A stretch of DNA of 64,000 nt from Pseudomonas monteilii NBRC 103158 = DSM 14164 (GCF_000730605.1 NZ_BBIS01000018.1:1-64000), one strand, 5' to 3'. Numbered from the stretch's first letter, positions 1-7,475 are shown. The notes: generated from the sequence alone by a model not told the origin. A program made the numbers and translations.

Positions 1-550
1 CCCCTTTTTCTTTGCCACCGGTATCTGCCGCTTGAGGGGCATCGCCCTCGGCAGTAAAGGCGTCCCAGAGGTTCGACGCCTTTCCGATCGCCCTCCCGAC
101 CACACCAACGGGCACACCAGTCGTCAACGTGATCGCTGCTTCACCACCGATTTGAACAAGGCGTAAAAAGTTGATGCGTTTCAAGAGATCCAGGGCTTTC
201 TTTTGTAGCGATGCATTGCCCTGGGCGAGTTCGAGTACGTGGTCGCCCACGATTTGCAATATAGCACTTCGGGCGCTTTCGAAGTCTTGATACAGCCATG
301 GGTTGAACGTGATCACGACATACCGATGCTCTGCTGGCGGCACGACACCAGCGGCTGGAGGCTGGTGGGTACCGCCAGTCTCAAGCCTGGCCGCAATCAT
401 CTTCACAAGGGATGACTTGCCCGCCCCCCAGCCACCAGAAACACCTATCGAAATCGGCTCGCCATGGCTCTGCCGGAGGAGGCTGGCGCAGGCGTCAGCG
501 ACCACGCCAAAATTGAGGTAGTCGACGGTTGTTTCGTTGTCATGCCACAT
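1..550 (-). CDS. KAP-family P-loop NTPase, QatA-like (C-terminus cut by window edge)
   Basis: Reading leftwards from the ATG at 550-548, the frame stays open for 183 codons and runs off the window start, so only the N-terminal part is seen. Residues 1-14 contain the W-x-D-N-E-T opening common in KAP NTPases. A Walker A motif (GGWGAGKSS, residues 39-47) follows, and near residue 83 comes FNPWLYQDF, matching the conserved F-N-x-W-x-Y segment of KAP proteins. KAP NTPases are membrane-associated STAND-like ATPases; QatA of the QatABCD anti-phage system is one, and the segment after the FNPWLY motif (LLKRINFLR) resembles QatA as I recall it. The gene lies in an island next to a tRNA, which fits defence. 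The family call is firm; the QatA call needs the downstream genes, which lie outside the window. Shine-Dalgarno is weak. Confidence 0.72.
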   Translation of the reverse strand, partial: MWHDNETTVDYLNFGVVADACASLLRQSHGEPISIGVSGGWGAGKSSLVKMIAARLETGGTHQPPAAGVVPPAEHRYVVITFNPWLYQDFESARSAILQIVGDHVLELAQGNASLQKKALDLLKRINFLRLVQIGGEAAITLTTGVPVGVVGRAIGKASNLWDAFTAEGDAPQAADTGGKEKG

Positions 551-944
551 GCTTTGAAGTCCGTTTCGCTCTACTTGGAAAACGTTTGGAGCGCCTCAAC
601 GCCATGATCTCTGCGTGCAGCAAAGCCTAAGCGGAGCCATGATGCGTCCATGCGTCTGAATGAAGTGTGACCAGCGTGAGCGACTCAATATCTACGTGCT
701 CGCTTTTCGTATGCCGCTGGCGGGAGGTAGCTACTCCAAGATACTAAATCGCCTAGTGCCAATTTGCCATACTGCAAAACATACTAAGCAGTTACTTTTA
801 CGCACACTGCCGAGAATTAAATTGACGCCAACAATCCGGCATCCGTGCCTTTAGCGCGCCCTGGAAAGATAAGCCCGAGGCAACTCATGTAGTCCCCGAG
901 CTCAGATCTAGTGCATGGCAGAGGCTTATCGAAATTTGGACTGA
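551..944. other. Intergenic stretch between two island genes, no gene recognised
   Basis: These 394 bases separate the PIN-like gene from the KAP NTPase gene, both on the minus strand. The stretch is more AT-rich than the core genome and must hold the start signals for the NTPase gene if the two are not co-transcribed. One 64-codon frame on the plus strand (660-854) has no recognisable motif or good ribosome site and is taken as chance. I see no clear tRNA, hairpin terminator or repeat. Confidence 0.4.
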
Positions 945-2084
945 TCAGCTCGAAGGTTGTTCAAAGTGAATATTCTTCGAGCCCAGCAGCGTCTGCAGAT
1001 ACACCACCTCTGCGGCATCAATCTTCAACAACCGCTCGTCAAAAACGGCCTTGAAGCCCTCACCGCGATCGGTGGCCACTTTTTGAATCTTCGTTCCCAT
1101 CCAAAGCATCGCTAGGTTTTTGTCGCGCGTGAGCAACGCAGAACGATGTACAGGACTGTACAGTTGGAACTGCCTCAGCAAGAAAAGCAGGAAAATATCC
1201 CACATGGCGTTGTAGGCCTGCTGAGCCCCGTAGACGATTGCCGGCTTCAGTACTTTTTTGGCGGGGTTGAAGTTCTGCGAAGCTGTCAGGGCGCTAAGCG
1301 CCATTGTGACGCTAATGTGCTGAGGTGAAATGCCTGTGTCCCTCGCAGCCTGAATTAGCTTTTGCCAGGCAGCACGGCGCTTCGATCGCCCAGTGGTCGC
1401 CATCAGGGATGGTCCGACCTTTTGTAAGAATTCCATACCCTTAGAAAAGTAGGGGTGGTAGCTATTGAGAGTGGCTTGAGTTTCCTCTCGCTCGTAAGAC
1501 TTCGGCCATACCTTGACGTGAGGGATGGAATCCGCAAGGTCAGCTAGAGCAACCCGAAGCTGCTCATGCACGAGATCGACATCCGGGAGGCCCTGTATAT
1601 TGCCTTCAAGCCCGTAAGGCAGGGGGTTGAGCGAGCTGCTACAAGGTTGCTGAACCAGCAAATCGAGAAAGTCCTTTCCAGAAGCCGCACCTGGCTTGAT
1701 CTTACCCCCTTCGAACCGCGCCTTAATTTCGGCCACAACATTCTTGTCTACGAAAATATTGGTGCCAGCCAAGCAATAGATCAACGGCAGCCAGCCACCA
1801 TCAACTAAACAAATGCTCTCGTTCTTGATCGATGGGTCAATCTGCAGACTTCTGCTGATCCAAGTGCCTACCGGAGGTACACCAGGCTTAGAAGTTTTGC
1901 TTCCCACGTCGACACGCCCAGTGATCTCTACGGATAGAGGCTCATTTTTTTGATACTTGAACCAGTCGTCCAAGGTGAGGGGTTTAGCGGTGACCTCTGT
2001 CAATACAACGCCATCGGCATCTGGCGGCAAAACATCGTCGTGAGCTAAAAGCATGACCGAAACGGGCGAACCTGCTTGTTGCAA
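945..2084 (-). CDS. Uncharacterised PIN-like protein of the genomic island (379 aa)
   Basis: I do not recognise a named family. The frame extends up to a TTG at 2099, but a strong Shine-Dalgarno (GGGAGG) lies seven bases before another TTG at 2084, so I start there; an ATG at 2054 is the next alternative. Two segments recall PIN-fold nucleases: GTNIFVDKNVVAEIK near residue 107, where a strand is followed by Asn/Asp and a helix, and LLTRDKNLAMLW near residue 320, which resembles the late PIN motif with a conserved Asp. Between them is a long helical region rich in charged residues. No signal peptide or membrane segment is evident. It lies upstream of, and in the same direction as, the KAP NTPase gene, separated by 394 bases. 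A role in defence or as a toxin is inference from fold hints and location only. Confidence 0.6.
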   Translation of the reverse strand: MQQAGSPVSVMLLAHDDVLPPDADGVVLTEVTAKPLTLDDWFKYQKNEPLSVEITGRVDVGSKTSKPGVPPVGTWISRSLQIDPSIKNESICLVDGGWLPLIYCLAGTNIFVDKNVVAEIKARFEGGKIKPGAASGKDFLDLLVQQPCSSSLNPLPYGLEGNIQGLPDVDLVHEQLRVALADLADSIPHVKVWPKSYEREETQATLNSYHPYFSKGMEFLQKVGPSLMATTGRSKRRAAWQKLIQAARDTGISPQHISVTMALSALTASQNFNPAKKVLKPAIVYGAQQAYNAMWDIFLLFLLRQFQLYSPVHRSALLTRDKNLAMLWMGTKIQKVATDRGEGFKAVFDERLLKIDAAEVVYLQTLLGSKNIHFEQPSS

Positions 2085-2137
2085 TTCAAAGCCTCCCAAG
2101 TAGTTACTATCGCGTGAGTTCCGACCCTATGGAAAAC

Positions 2138-2410
2138 TCATCCATCCGCAGGACTTAGGCACCTGAATCCATGGACATGTGAAAATGTACCTTGCATTCC
2201 TTCACGTGCAGGATTTTCTAACGCGCTTTCGAGTATGAGCAAGGCAGTAAGCTCAGCTCTGCGGTGGAAGCATCCACTTCGACTGTTAGCTGCCATAGGT
2301 GAAGACCTGATCTGGTGCAAAGCCAGCAGCATGGACGCCACTACGTCGCTTTCGTTAATGATAGGTACACCCGCTCGGAGAGCAGCCAATGAGCGCTGCA
2401 CGTCCACCAC
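2138..2410 (-). CDS. Doubtful small hypothetical protein (90 aa)
   Basis: A 90-codon frame opens with GTG at 2410 and ends just upstream of the PIN-like gene, in the same orientation. Its central part (RAGVPIINESDVVASMLLA, then an acidic-alanine helix) vaguely resembles the small DUF3077/DUF6124-type proteins common in Pseudomonas, but the likeness is weak. There is no convincing Shine-Dalgarno before the GTG, and the opposite strand is also open through much of the same span, so this may be chance. It is listed because the space would otherwise be empty and because small genes are common at island borders. Confidence 0.22.
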   Translation of the reverse strand: MVDVQRSLAALRAGVPIINESDVVASMLLALHQIRSSPMAANSRSGCFHRRAELTALLILESALENPAREGMQGTFSHVHGFRCLSPADG

Positions 2411-2510
2411 AATCTACAGAAGACCAGAGGCATCCGAACGAAAAATGGGGGACCAGATGGGGGACCAAAAGTACTCAGGCACAAAAAAGCCCCGAAAAAT
2501 CAGGGCTTTA
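2340..2510 (+). pseudogene. Possible remnant of a tyrosine recombinase C-terminus at the island border
   Basis: The plus-strand frame that ends in the tRNA-Ser gene reads TSTTIYRRPEA around 2400-2432, which resembles the terminal motif of tyrosine integrases (T-T-x-x-Y-x-R, with the catalytic Tyr). It is followed by a Met-Gly-Asp-Gln tandem, encoded by the direct repeat GGGGGACCAGATGGGGGACC, and a basic tail. Integrases that target tRNA genes often end like this beside the tRNA. No other integrase motif (the R..HxxR residues) is visible upstream in this or neighbouring frames, so if real it is only a fossil of some 35 codons. Confidence is low. Confidence 0.28.
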
Positions 2511-2513
2511 ATG
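2484..2513 (-). terminator. Rho-independent terminator of tRNA-Ser
   Basis: On the minus strand AAAGCCCT and GGGGCTTT form an 8-base stem around a loop of eight (GATTTTTC) and run into TTT. It sits about 10 bases past the tRNA 3' end. It lies on the island side of the tRNA, so it may have come with the island or have been kept from the original terminator. Confidence 0.6.
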
Positions 2514-2521
2514 AAAAATAG

Positions 2522-2609
2522 TGGCGGAAGCGTAGAGATTCGAACTCTAGGATAGTTGCCCATCGACGGTTTTCAAGACCGTTGCCTTAAACCACTCGGC
2601 CACGCTTCC
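2522..2609 (-). tRNA. tRNA-Ser (anticodon UGA)
   Basis: The minus strand folds as an 88-base class II tRNA with encoded CCA. The acceptor pair is GGAAGCG with CGCTTCC, the discriminator is G, the anticodon loop reads CTTGAAA giving anticodon TGA, there is a long variable arm, and the T arm contains GTTCGAATC. It reads UCA and other UCN codons. The island at 1-2520 abuts its 3' end, the usual attachment site for tyrosine integrases, and the tRNA itself stays intact. Confidence 0.97.
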
Positions 2610-2628
2610 AGCTCGTTTTGCGGCCGCC

Positions 2629-2656
2629 ATAATACCGTAATGAAACACGCTGTCAA
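2629..2656 (-). promoter_or_regulatory. Sigma-70 promoter of tRNA-Ser
   Basis: On the minus strand TTGACA is followed after 16 bases by TATTAT, about 20 bases before the tRNA 5' end. A perfect -35 and near-perfect -10 fit a strong stable-RNA promoter. Confidence 0.75.
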
Positions 2657-2673
2657 ACTCTCTGTGTCGCGGG

Positions 2674-2702
2674 TTGCGGGAGCTCTGATAGACTCCTAGC
2701 AT
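2674..2702 (+). promoter_or_regulatory. Candidate sigma-70 promoter of yccA
   Basis: TTGCGG and TAGCAT are 17 bases apart and end some 40 bases before the yccA start. The match is moderate, and the site lies between the divergent tRNA-Ser promoter and yccA. Confidence 0.35.
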
Positions 2703-2743
2703 CTGAACGTTCGAAACCACAGGTTTTACCAAGGAGTGTCGCC

Positions 2744-3415
2744 ATGCGCGAACAGGATTACGCCGTACACCACGGCCAGCAGGTCGAGCAGCAGGAGATC
2801 AGCAAGGTCCTGCGCAACACGTACAGCCTGCTGGCACTTACCCTCGCCTTCAGCGGTGTCATGGCCTTCGTCGCCCAGCAGATGCGCGTCGGCTACCCGA
2901 ACGTGTTCGTGGTGCTGATCGGCTTCTACGGGCTGTTCTTCCTCACCAACAAACTGCGTGATTCGGCCTGGGGCCTGGTGTCTACCTTTGCCCTCACCGG
3001 CTTCATGGGCTTCATCCTCGGCCCGATCCTCAACCGCTACCTGGGCATGGCCGGTGGCGCTGAAGTGGTCAGCTCCGCGTTTGCCATGACTGCGCTTGTG
3101 TTTGGTGGTCTGTCGGCCTATGTGCTGATCACCCGCAAGGACATGAGCTTCCTCAGTGGCTTCATCACTGCTGGCTTCTTCGTTCTGCTGGGTGCTGTCG
3201 TGGCCAGCTTCTTCTTCCAGATCAGCGGCCTGCAACTGGCGATCAGCGCTGGCTTCGTGCTGTTCTCGTCGGTGTGCATCCTGTTCCAGACCAGCGCGAT
3301 CATTCATGGTGGCGAGCGTAACTACATCATGGCAACCATCAGCCTGTATGTGTCGATCTACAACCTGTTTGTCAGCCTGCTGCAGCTGTTCGGCATCATG
3401 GGCCGTGATGACTGA
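2744..3415 (+). CDS. yccA: Bax inhibitor-1/YccA family inner-membrane protein
   Basis: The 223-residue product has seven hydrophobic segments after a polar N-terminus of about 25 residues, the usual form of the Bax inhibitor-1/YccA family. In E. coli YccA is a substrate and modulator of the membrane protease FtsH. The C-terminal part carries the typical family pattern with a long hydrophobic pair followed by LYVSIYNLFVSLLQL. The ATG at 2744 has AAGGAG nine bases upstream. A single-gene transcript is likely because its own terminator follows at once. In E. coli yccA neighbours tusE; here the tus genes lie one gene further on. Function in the cell is inferred from the family. Confidence 0.93.
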   Translation: MREQDYAVHHGQQVEQQEISKVLRNTYSLLALTLAFSGVMAFVAQQMRVGYPNVFVVLIGFYGLFFLTNKLRDSAWGLVSTFALTGFMGFILGPILNRYLGMAGGAEVVSSAFAMTALVFGGLSAYVLITRKDMSFLSGFITAGFFVLLGAVVASFFFQISGLQLAISAGFVLFSSVCILFQTSAIIHGGERNYIMATISLYVSIYNLFVSLLQLFGIMGRDD

Positions 3416-3431
3416 TTGATGAATGTGCGAG

Positions 3432-3457
3432 AAAGCCCGCTTCGGCGGGCTTTTTTG
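3432..3457 (+). terminator. Rho-independent terminator after yccA
   Basis: AAGCCCGC TTC GGCGGGCTT TTTT forms a 7-8 base GC stem with a small loop and a T run, 17 bases after the yccA stop. Confidence 0.9.
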
Positions 3458-3619
3458 TGGGCGCTACCAAGCCCCGGAAAGCACAACCAATAACTGACCA
3501 AAAAGTCAGATAATTAGGCGCATGGTCGCCGATCATGCCGTCATCGTGCTTTTCTCTACCGCAATCCGCCATCACCCCGTAGAATGCGCTCCTTTTTTCT
3601 TCCGGGGCAGCTTCCAGCA

Positions 3620-4999
3620 ATGAGCTCACACGAACACAGCCCAGGCGCGGCGGCGCCTGCCAACGAACTGGTGCTTGGCCTAGAAGACAAGCCACGGCTG
3701 GTGATCGGCCTGCTGGCGGCCCTGCAGCACCTGCTGGCGATCATTGTGCCAATCGTGACCCCTGGCCTGCTGATCTGCCAGGCGCTGGGTGTTTCGGCGC
3801 GTGATACCAACCTGATCGTTTCCATGTCGCTGGTGATCTCGGGGATTGCCACCTTCGTCCAGTGCAAACGCTTCGGGCCGTTCGGCGCCGGGCTGCTGAT
3901 CGTCCAGGGCACTAGCTTCAACTTCGTCGGTCCGCTGATTGCTGGCGGTGCGCTGATGGTCAAGCAAGGCACGCCGGTAGAAGGCGTGATGGCGGCTATC
4001 TTCGGCGTGGTGATCGCAGGCTCGTTCGTGGAGATGGGCGTTTCGCGCATCCTGCCCTTCGTAAAGCGTCTTATCACCCCGCTGGTGACCGGCATCGTGG
4101 TGTTGATGATCGGCCTGACGCTGATCAAGGTCGGCCTGATCAGCATGGGTGGCGGCTTTGGCGCCATGGCCAACGGCACCTTCGCCAATGGCGATAATTT
4201 GCTGCTGTCGGGCGTGGTACTGGCGATAATCGTGATCCTCAACCGCGTCCCGGTGGTGTGGATGCGCAGCTGCGCCATCGTCATCGCCTTGGCGGTTGGT
4301 TATGCGTTGGCCGGTTACATGGGCCGCCTGGACTTCACTGGCATGCATGAAGCCGCGCTGTTCCAGGTGCCTACGCCACTGCACTTTGGTTTGGGCTTCT
4401 CGTGGGCGCTGTTCATTCCAATGCTGGTGATTTACCTGGTGACGTCGCTGGAAGCCATCGGTGACGTTACCGCCACCAGCAAGGTGTCGCGCCAGCCGGT
4501 CGAAGGGCCGGTGTGGATGCAGCGGATCAAGGGCGGCGTACTGGTCAACGGGGCCAACTCACTGCTGGCTGGCCTGTTCAACACCTTCCCCAGCTCGATC
4601 TTTGCGCAGAACAACGGCGTGATTCAGCTGACCGGTATTGCCAGCCGCCATATCGGTATCTGGATTGCCGTGATGCTGGTACTGCTGGGCCTGTTCCCGA
4701 GCGTTGCCGGGGTGATTCAGGCGGTGCCGGAGCCGGTGCTGGGTGGTGCGGCCATGGTGATGTTCGGTGCGGTTGCTGCTTCGGGGATCAATATTCTGGC
4801 TAGCACTCGGCTGGACCGCCGCGCACTGCTGATTATTGCGGTTTCGCTGGCCTTGGGCCTGGGTGTGGCACAGGTGCCGGAATTCCTGGCGCATATGCCG
4901 GCTGCGATTCGCAATGTGCTGGAGTCGGGTGTAGCAACGGGCGGTATCTGTGCCCTGGTATTGAACTGGTTCCTGCCGGAGAGCAAGGAAGACGCCTGA
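3620..4999 (+). CDS. NCS2 family purine (xanthine/urate-type) permease
   Basis: The 459-residue protein has about 12-14 membrane segments. It carries the NCS2 features: QGTSFNFVGP near residue 97 in TM3, a Glu in the TM8 segment TSLEAIGDVTATS, and the signature QNNGVIQLTG near residue 332. The Q-N-x-G-x4-T-G form is that of the xanthine/uric acid branch (XanQ, UacT) rather than the uracil branch. It should import a purine base with protons. The frame extends 12 codons further up (3584), but the ATG at 3620 begins the usual polar N-terminus. It stands alone between two terminators. The exact substrate cannot be told from sequence. Confidence 0.88.
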   Translation: MSSHEHSPGAAAPANELVLGLEDKPRLVIGLLAALQHLLAIIVPIVTPGLLICQALGVSARDTNLIVSMSLVISGIATFVQCKRFGPFGAGLLIVQGTSFNFVGPLIAGGALMVKQGTPVEGVMAAIFGVVIAGSFVEMGVSRILPFVKRLITPLVTGIVVLMIGLTLIKVGLISMGGGFGAMANGTFANGDNLLLSGVVLAIIVILNRVPVVWMRSCAIVIALAVGYALAGYMGRLDFTGMHEAALFQVPTPLHFGLGFSWALFIPMLVIYLVTSLEAIGDVTATSKVSRQPVEGPVWMQRIKGGVLVNGANSLLAGLFNTFPSSIFAQNNGVIQLTGIASRHIGIWIAVMLVLLGLFPSVAGVIQAVPEPVLGGAAMVMFGAVAASGINILASTRLDRRALLIIAVSLALGLGVAQVPEFLAHMPAAIRNVLESGVATGGICALVLNWFLPESKEDA

Positions 5000-5017
5000 G
5001 CCTTTCAGGCCTGACAG

Positions 5018-5058
5018 AAAGCCCGCCCCGCCATGCACAAGCGGGCGCGGGCTTTTTT
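5018..5058 (+). terminator. Rho-independent terminator after the NCS2 permease
   Basis: AAAGCCCGC and GCGGGCTTT pair across an inner CCCGC/GCGGG extension with a small bulge, and a run of six T follows. It separates the permease from tusD, which starts 38 bases later. Confidence 0.85.
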
Positions 5059-5095
5059 GCTTTATCATGGCACCATTCCTTTGCACGAGTTACCC

Positions 5096-5488
5096 ATGAA
5101 ATTCGCTATCGCGGTGTTCTCTCCGGCCCATGCGCCTTCCTCGCGGCGCGCCTTGCGCTATGCCGAGGCGGTACTGGCCGGCGGGCATGAGATTGCCCGG
5201 CTGTTCTTCTATCAGGACGGGGTACACAGTGCCTCGGCCAACGTGGTCGCCCCGCAGGACGAACTCGACGTGGCTGGCCAGTGGCGCGCCTTTATCGAAA
5301 CCAACCAGCTGGACGCCGTGGTATGCATCGCCGCCGCCCTGCGCCGTGGCGTGCTCGACGAGGCCGAGGCCAGCCGCTACCAGCGCCCGGCCATAAACCT
5401 GCCCAAGCCCTGGGAACTTTCGGGCCTAGGCCAGTTGCATGAAGCGGCACAAGTTGCCGACCGCCTTGTCTGCTTCGGAGGCGACTGA
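5096..5488 (+). CDS. tusD: Sulfurtransferase TusD
   Basis: TusD (130 aa) is the catalytic subunit of the TusBCD complex, which passes persulfide sulfur from TusA to TusE for 2-thiolation of the wobble uridine in tRNA-Lys, -Glu and -Gln. The conserved acceptor Cys is at residue 77 in VVCIAAALRRGV, matching Cys78 of the E. coli protein. The N-terminus MKFAIAVFSPAH is the usual DsrE-fold strand. The ATG at 5096 was chosen over an upstream in-frame ATG inside the preceding terminator. First gene of a tightly packed operon with tusC, tusB, tusE and a ybiB-like gene. Confidence 0.93.
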   Translation: MKFAIAVFSPAHAPSSRRALRYAEAVLAGGHEIARLFFYQDGVHSASANVVAPQDELDVAGQWRAFIETNQLDAVVCIAAALRRGVLDEAEASRYQRPAINLPKPWELSGLGQLHEAAQVADRLVCFGGD

Positions 5489-5489
5489 A

Positions 5490-5849
5490 ATGGCCAAGTC
5501 CTTGTTGATCATCAGCCGCCAGGCACCGTGGAACGGCCCATCTGCCCGTGAAGCACTGGACATCGCCCTGGCCGGCGGCGCGTTCGACCTGCCGCTGGGC
5601 ATGCTGTTCCTGGACGATGGCGTGTTCCAACTTGCGCCCGACCAGCAACCCACCGCCGTGCAACAGAAGAACCTGGCCGCCAACCTGCAAGCACTACCAA
5701 TGTTCGGTATTGAAGAGCTGTTTGCCTGTAGCCACAGCCTCACCCGCCGCGGCCTGGCAGCCGACACCCTGGCACTGCCGGTGCAAGTGCTCGATGACGC
5801 AGCGCTAACCGCGCTGATCGCCCGTTTCGACCAGGTGGTAACGCTCTGA
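5490..5849 (+). CDS. tusC: Sulfur relay protein TusC
   Basis: This 119-residue DsrE/F-like protein is the TusC subunit of the TusBCD heterohexamer. It starts one base after the tusD stop codon and overlaps tusB by one base, so the three genes are almost certainly translated together. The early sequence SLLIISRQAPWNG and the loop LFLDDGVFQL are typical of TusC/DsrF. Its role is structural in the complex, and it lacks the TusD-type catalytic Cys context. An upstream in-frame ATG at 5439 lies inside tusD and is not needed. Confidence 0.9.
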   Translation: MAKSLLIISRQAPWNGPSAREALDIALAGGAFDLPLGMLFLDDGVFQLAPDQQPTAVQQKNLAANLQALPMFGIEELFACSHSLTRRGLAADTLALPVQVLDDAALTALIARFDQVVTL

Positions 5850-6145
5850 TGACGACCCTGCATGTAATTGCCCACTCCCCGTTCGGCGACGAGCGCCTGG
5901 CCAGCTGCCTGCGCCTGCTCGGTGCCGACGACGCGCTGCTGCTGTGCGGCGATGCGGTGTATGCCTTGCGCAGCGGCAGCGAGCCGCACCACCTGCTGCA
6001 AGCTGCCGGCCTGGCCCAGCGCCTGTACGCCCTGGAAGAAGACGTGCAGGCCCGCGCAGTCGGCAACGACCTGGCCAAGTCCGTGGACTACACCGGGTTC
6101 GTCGAACTGTCGCTGCACTACGACAAGGTCAACAGCTGGCTATGA
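5849..6145 (+). CDS. tusB: Sulfur relay protein TusB
   Basis: The 98-residue product has the TusB/DsrH layout: a short strand (TLHVIAHSPFG), then LLCGDAVYAL, where a conserved Asp lies in a Gly-Asp-x-Val-Tyr loop, and a C-terminal Trp (NSWL). It is the third subunit of TusBCD. Its ATG shares a base with the tusC stop (TGATG), and its own stop overlaps tusE (ATGA), both signs of coupled translation. Confidence 0.9.
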   Translation: MTTLHVIAHSPFGDERLASCLRLLGADDALLLCGDAVYALRSGSEPHHLLQAAGLAQRLYALEEDVQARAVGNDLAKSVDYTGFVELSLHYDKVNSWL

Positions 6146-6477
6146 ATAACCTCATCATCGGCGATCAGGCGATCGCCCTGGACAAGGACGGTTTCCTGGT
6201 CGACCTGCAAGACTGGTCCCACGCTGCCGCCGAGGCCTTGGCCGAGCGCGAGGGCATCCCGTTGACCGCAGACCATTGGGAAATCCTCGAACTGCTGCGC
6301 CAGTTCTACCAGGAGTACCAGCTGTCTCCAGCCACACGCCCGCTGATCAAGTACACAGCCCTGAAGCTGGGCCCGGAAAAGGGCAACAGCCCCCACCTGA
6401 ATCGCCTGTTCAACGGCACCCCCGCCAAACTTGCCGCCAAGCTGGCGGGCCTGCCCAAGCCGACCAACTGCATATGA
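6142..6477 (+). CDS. tusE: Sulfurtransferase TusE (DsrC family)
   Basis: TusE (111 aa) accepts sulfur from TusD and hands it to MnmA on the tRNA; mnmA is in this window at 26171. The DsrC-family C-terminus is present, with the invariant Cys as the next-to-last residue (PKPTNCI, Cys110). The segment RPLIKYTALKLGPEKGNS is the DsrC helix-loop region. It starts at the ATGA overlap with tusB and ends in an ATGA overlap with the next gene. Longer in-frame starts upstream lie inside tusB and are rejected. Confidence 0.94.
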   Translation: MNNLIIGDQAIALDKDGFLVDLQDWSHAAAEALAEREGIPLTADHWEILELLRQFYQEYQLSPATRPLIKYTALKLGPEKGNSPHLNRLFNGTPAKLAAKLAGLPKPTNCI

Positions 6478-7475
6478 ACGAACCTCGCCCACTTACCCTG
6501 GAAACCCCGGCTGAACACCCGTTCGCCGAATTCGTGCGCATTCTCGGCAAAGGCAAACGCGGCGCGCGTGGCCTGACCCGTGAAGAGGCCCGCGCAGCCA
6601 TGACCCTGCTGCTGGAAGGCAAGGTCGAAGACACCCAGCTGGGTGCCTTCCTGATGCTGCTGCGCCACAAGGAAGAAAGCGCCGAAGAGCTGGCGGGTTT
6701 CACCGAAGCGCTACGCGCCCACCTGCACGCGCCGAGCATTGCGGTAGACCTGGACTGGCCCACCTACGCCGGCAAAAAGCGCCACCTGCCCTGGTACCTG
6801 CTGGCGGCCAAATGCCTGGCCGGCAACGGCGTGCGCATCCTGATGCACGGTGGCGGCGCACACACCGCCGGGCGCATGTACTCCGAGCAACTGCTCGACC
6901 TGCTGCAAATCCCGCTGTGCCGCAACTGGGCCGCTGTCGGCAGCGCCCTCGACCAGCATCAGCTGGCTTTTTTTCCGCTGCACGACTGGGCGCCACAATT
7001 GCAGCGCATGATCGACCTGCGCAACACCCTGGGCCTGCGCTCACCCATCCACTCACTGGCGCGTGTGCTTAACCCGCTGGGCGCACGCTGTGGCCTGCAA
7101 AGTATCTTCCACCCCGGTTACCAGGCCGTGCACCGCGAGGCTAGCCGCCTGCTGGGCGACCATGCGGTGGTAATCAAGGGCGATGGCGGCGAGATCGAAG
7201 TAAACCCCGATGTCATCAGCCACCTGTACGGCACCACGGCAGGCGAAGCGTGGGACGAAGAGTGGCCAGCGCTGAGTGAGCGCCGTCATGTGAAACCAGC
7301 CAGCCTGCAAGCCGAACACTTGCTGGCGTTCTGGCGGGGCGAAGTTGAAGACAGCTATGGCGAGAAGGCCCTGATCGCCACCATGGCCCTGGCCCTGCGT
7401 GGCCTGGGGCAGGACCGCGAGCAGGCCTTCACAACCGCCCAAGGCTATTGGGACACACGCAACAAATCGATTTAA
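6474..7475 (+). CDS. ybiB: YbiB/TrpD2 family protein, glycosyltransferase-like fold
   Basis: The 333-residue protein has the anthranilate phosphoribosyltransferase fold: an N-terminal helical domain (REEARAAMTLLLEGKVED) and an alpha/beta domain with a glycine-rich loop (ILMHGGGAHTAGRMYSEQ) and IKGDGGEIEVN. It lacks the true TrpD phosphate-binding motif, as in the TrpD2 branch. E. coli YbiB, of this branch, binds nucleic acid and is LexA-regulated; an enzyme activity is not settled. Here it is coupled by an ATGA overlap to tusE, so it is made with the tRNA thiolation relay. That linkage suggests a tRNA-related job, which is inference. Confidence 0.8.
   Translation: MNEPRPLTLETPAEHPFAEFVRILGKGKRGARGLTREEARAAMTLLLEGKVEDTQLGAFLMLLRHKEESAEELAGFTEALRAHLHAPSIAVDLDWPTYAGKKRHLPWYLLAAKCLAGNGVRILMHGGGAHTAGRMYSEQLLDLLQIPLCRNWAAVGSALDQHQLAFFPLHDWAPQLQRMIDLRNTLGLRSPIHSLARVLNPLGARCGLQSIFHPGYQAVHREASRLLGDHAVVIKGDGGEIEVNPDVISHLYGTTAGEAWDEEWPALSERRHVKPASLQAEHLLAFWRGEVEDSYGEKALIATMALALRGLGQDREQAFTTAQGYWDTRNKSI

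Noticed and set aside
660-854. 64-codon frame in the gap between the island genes
   Set aside because: No ribosome site, no motif, length expected by chance in AT-richer DNA.
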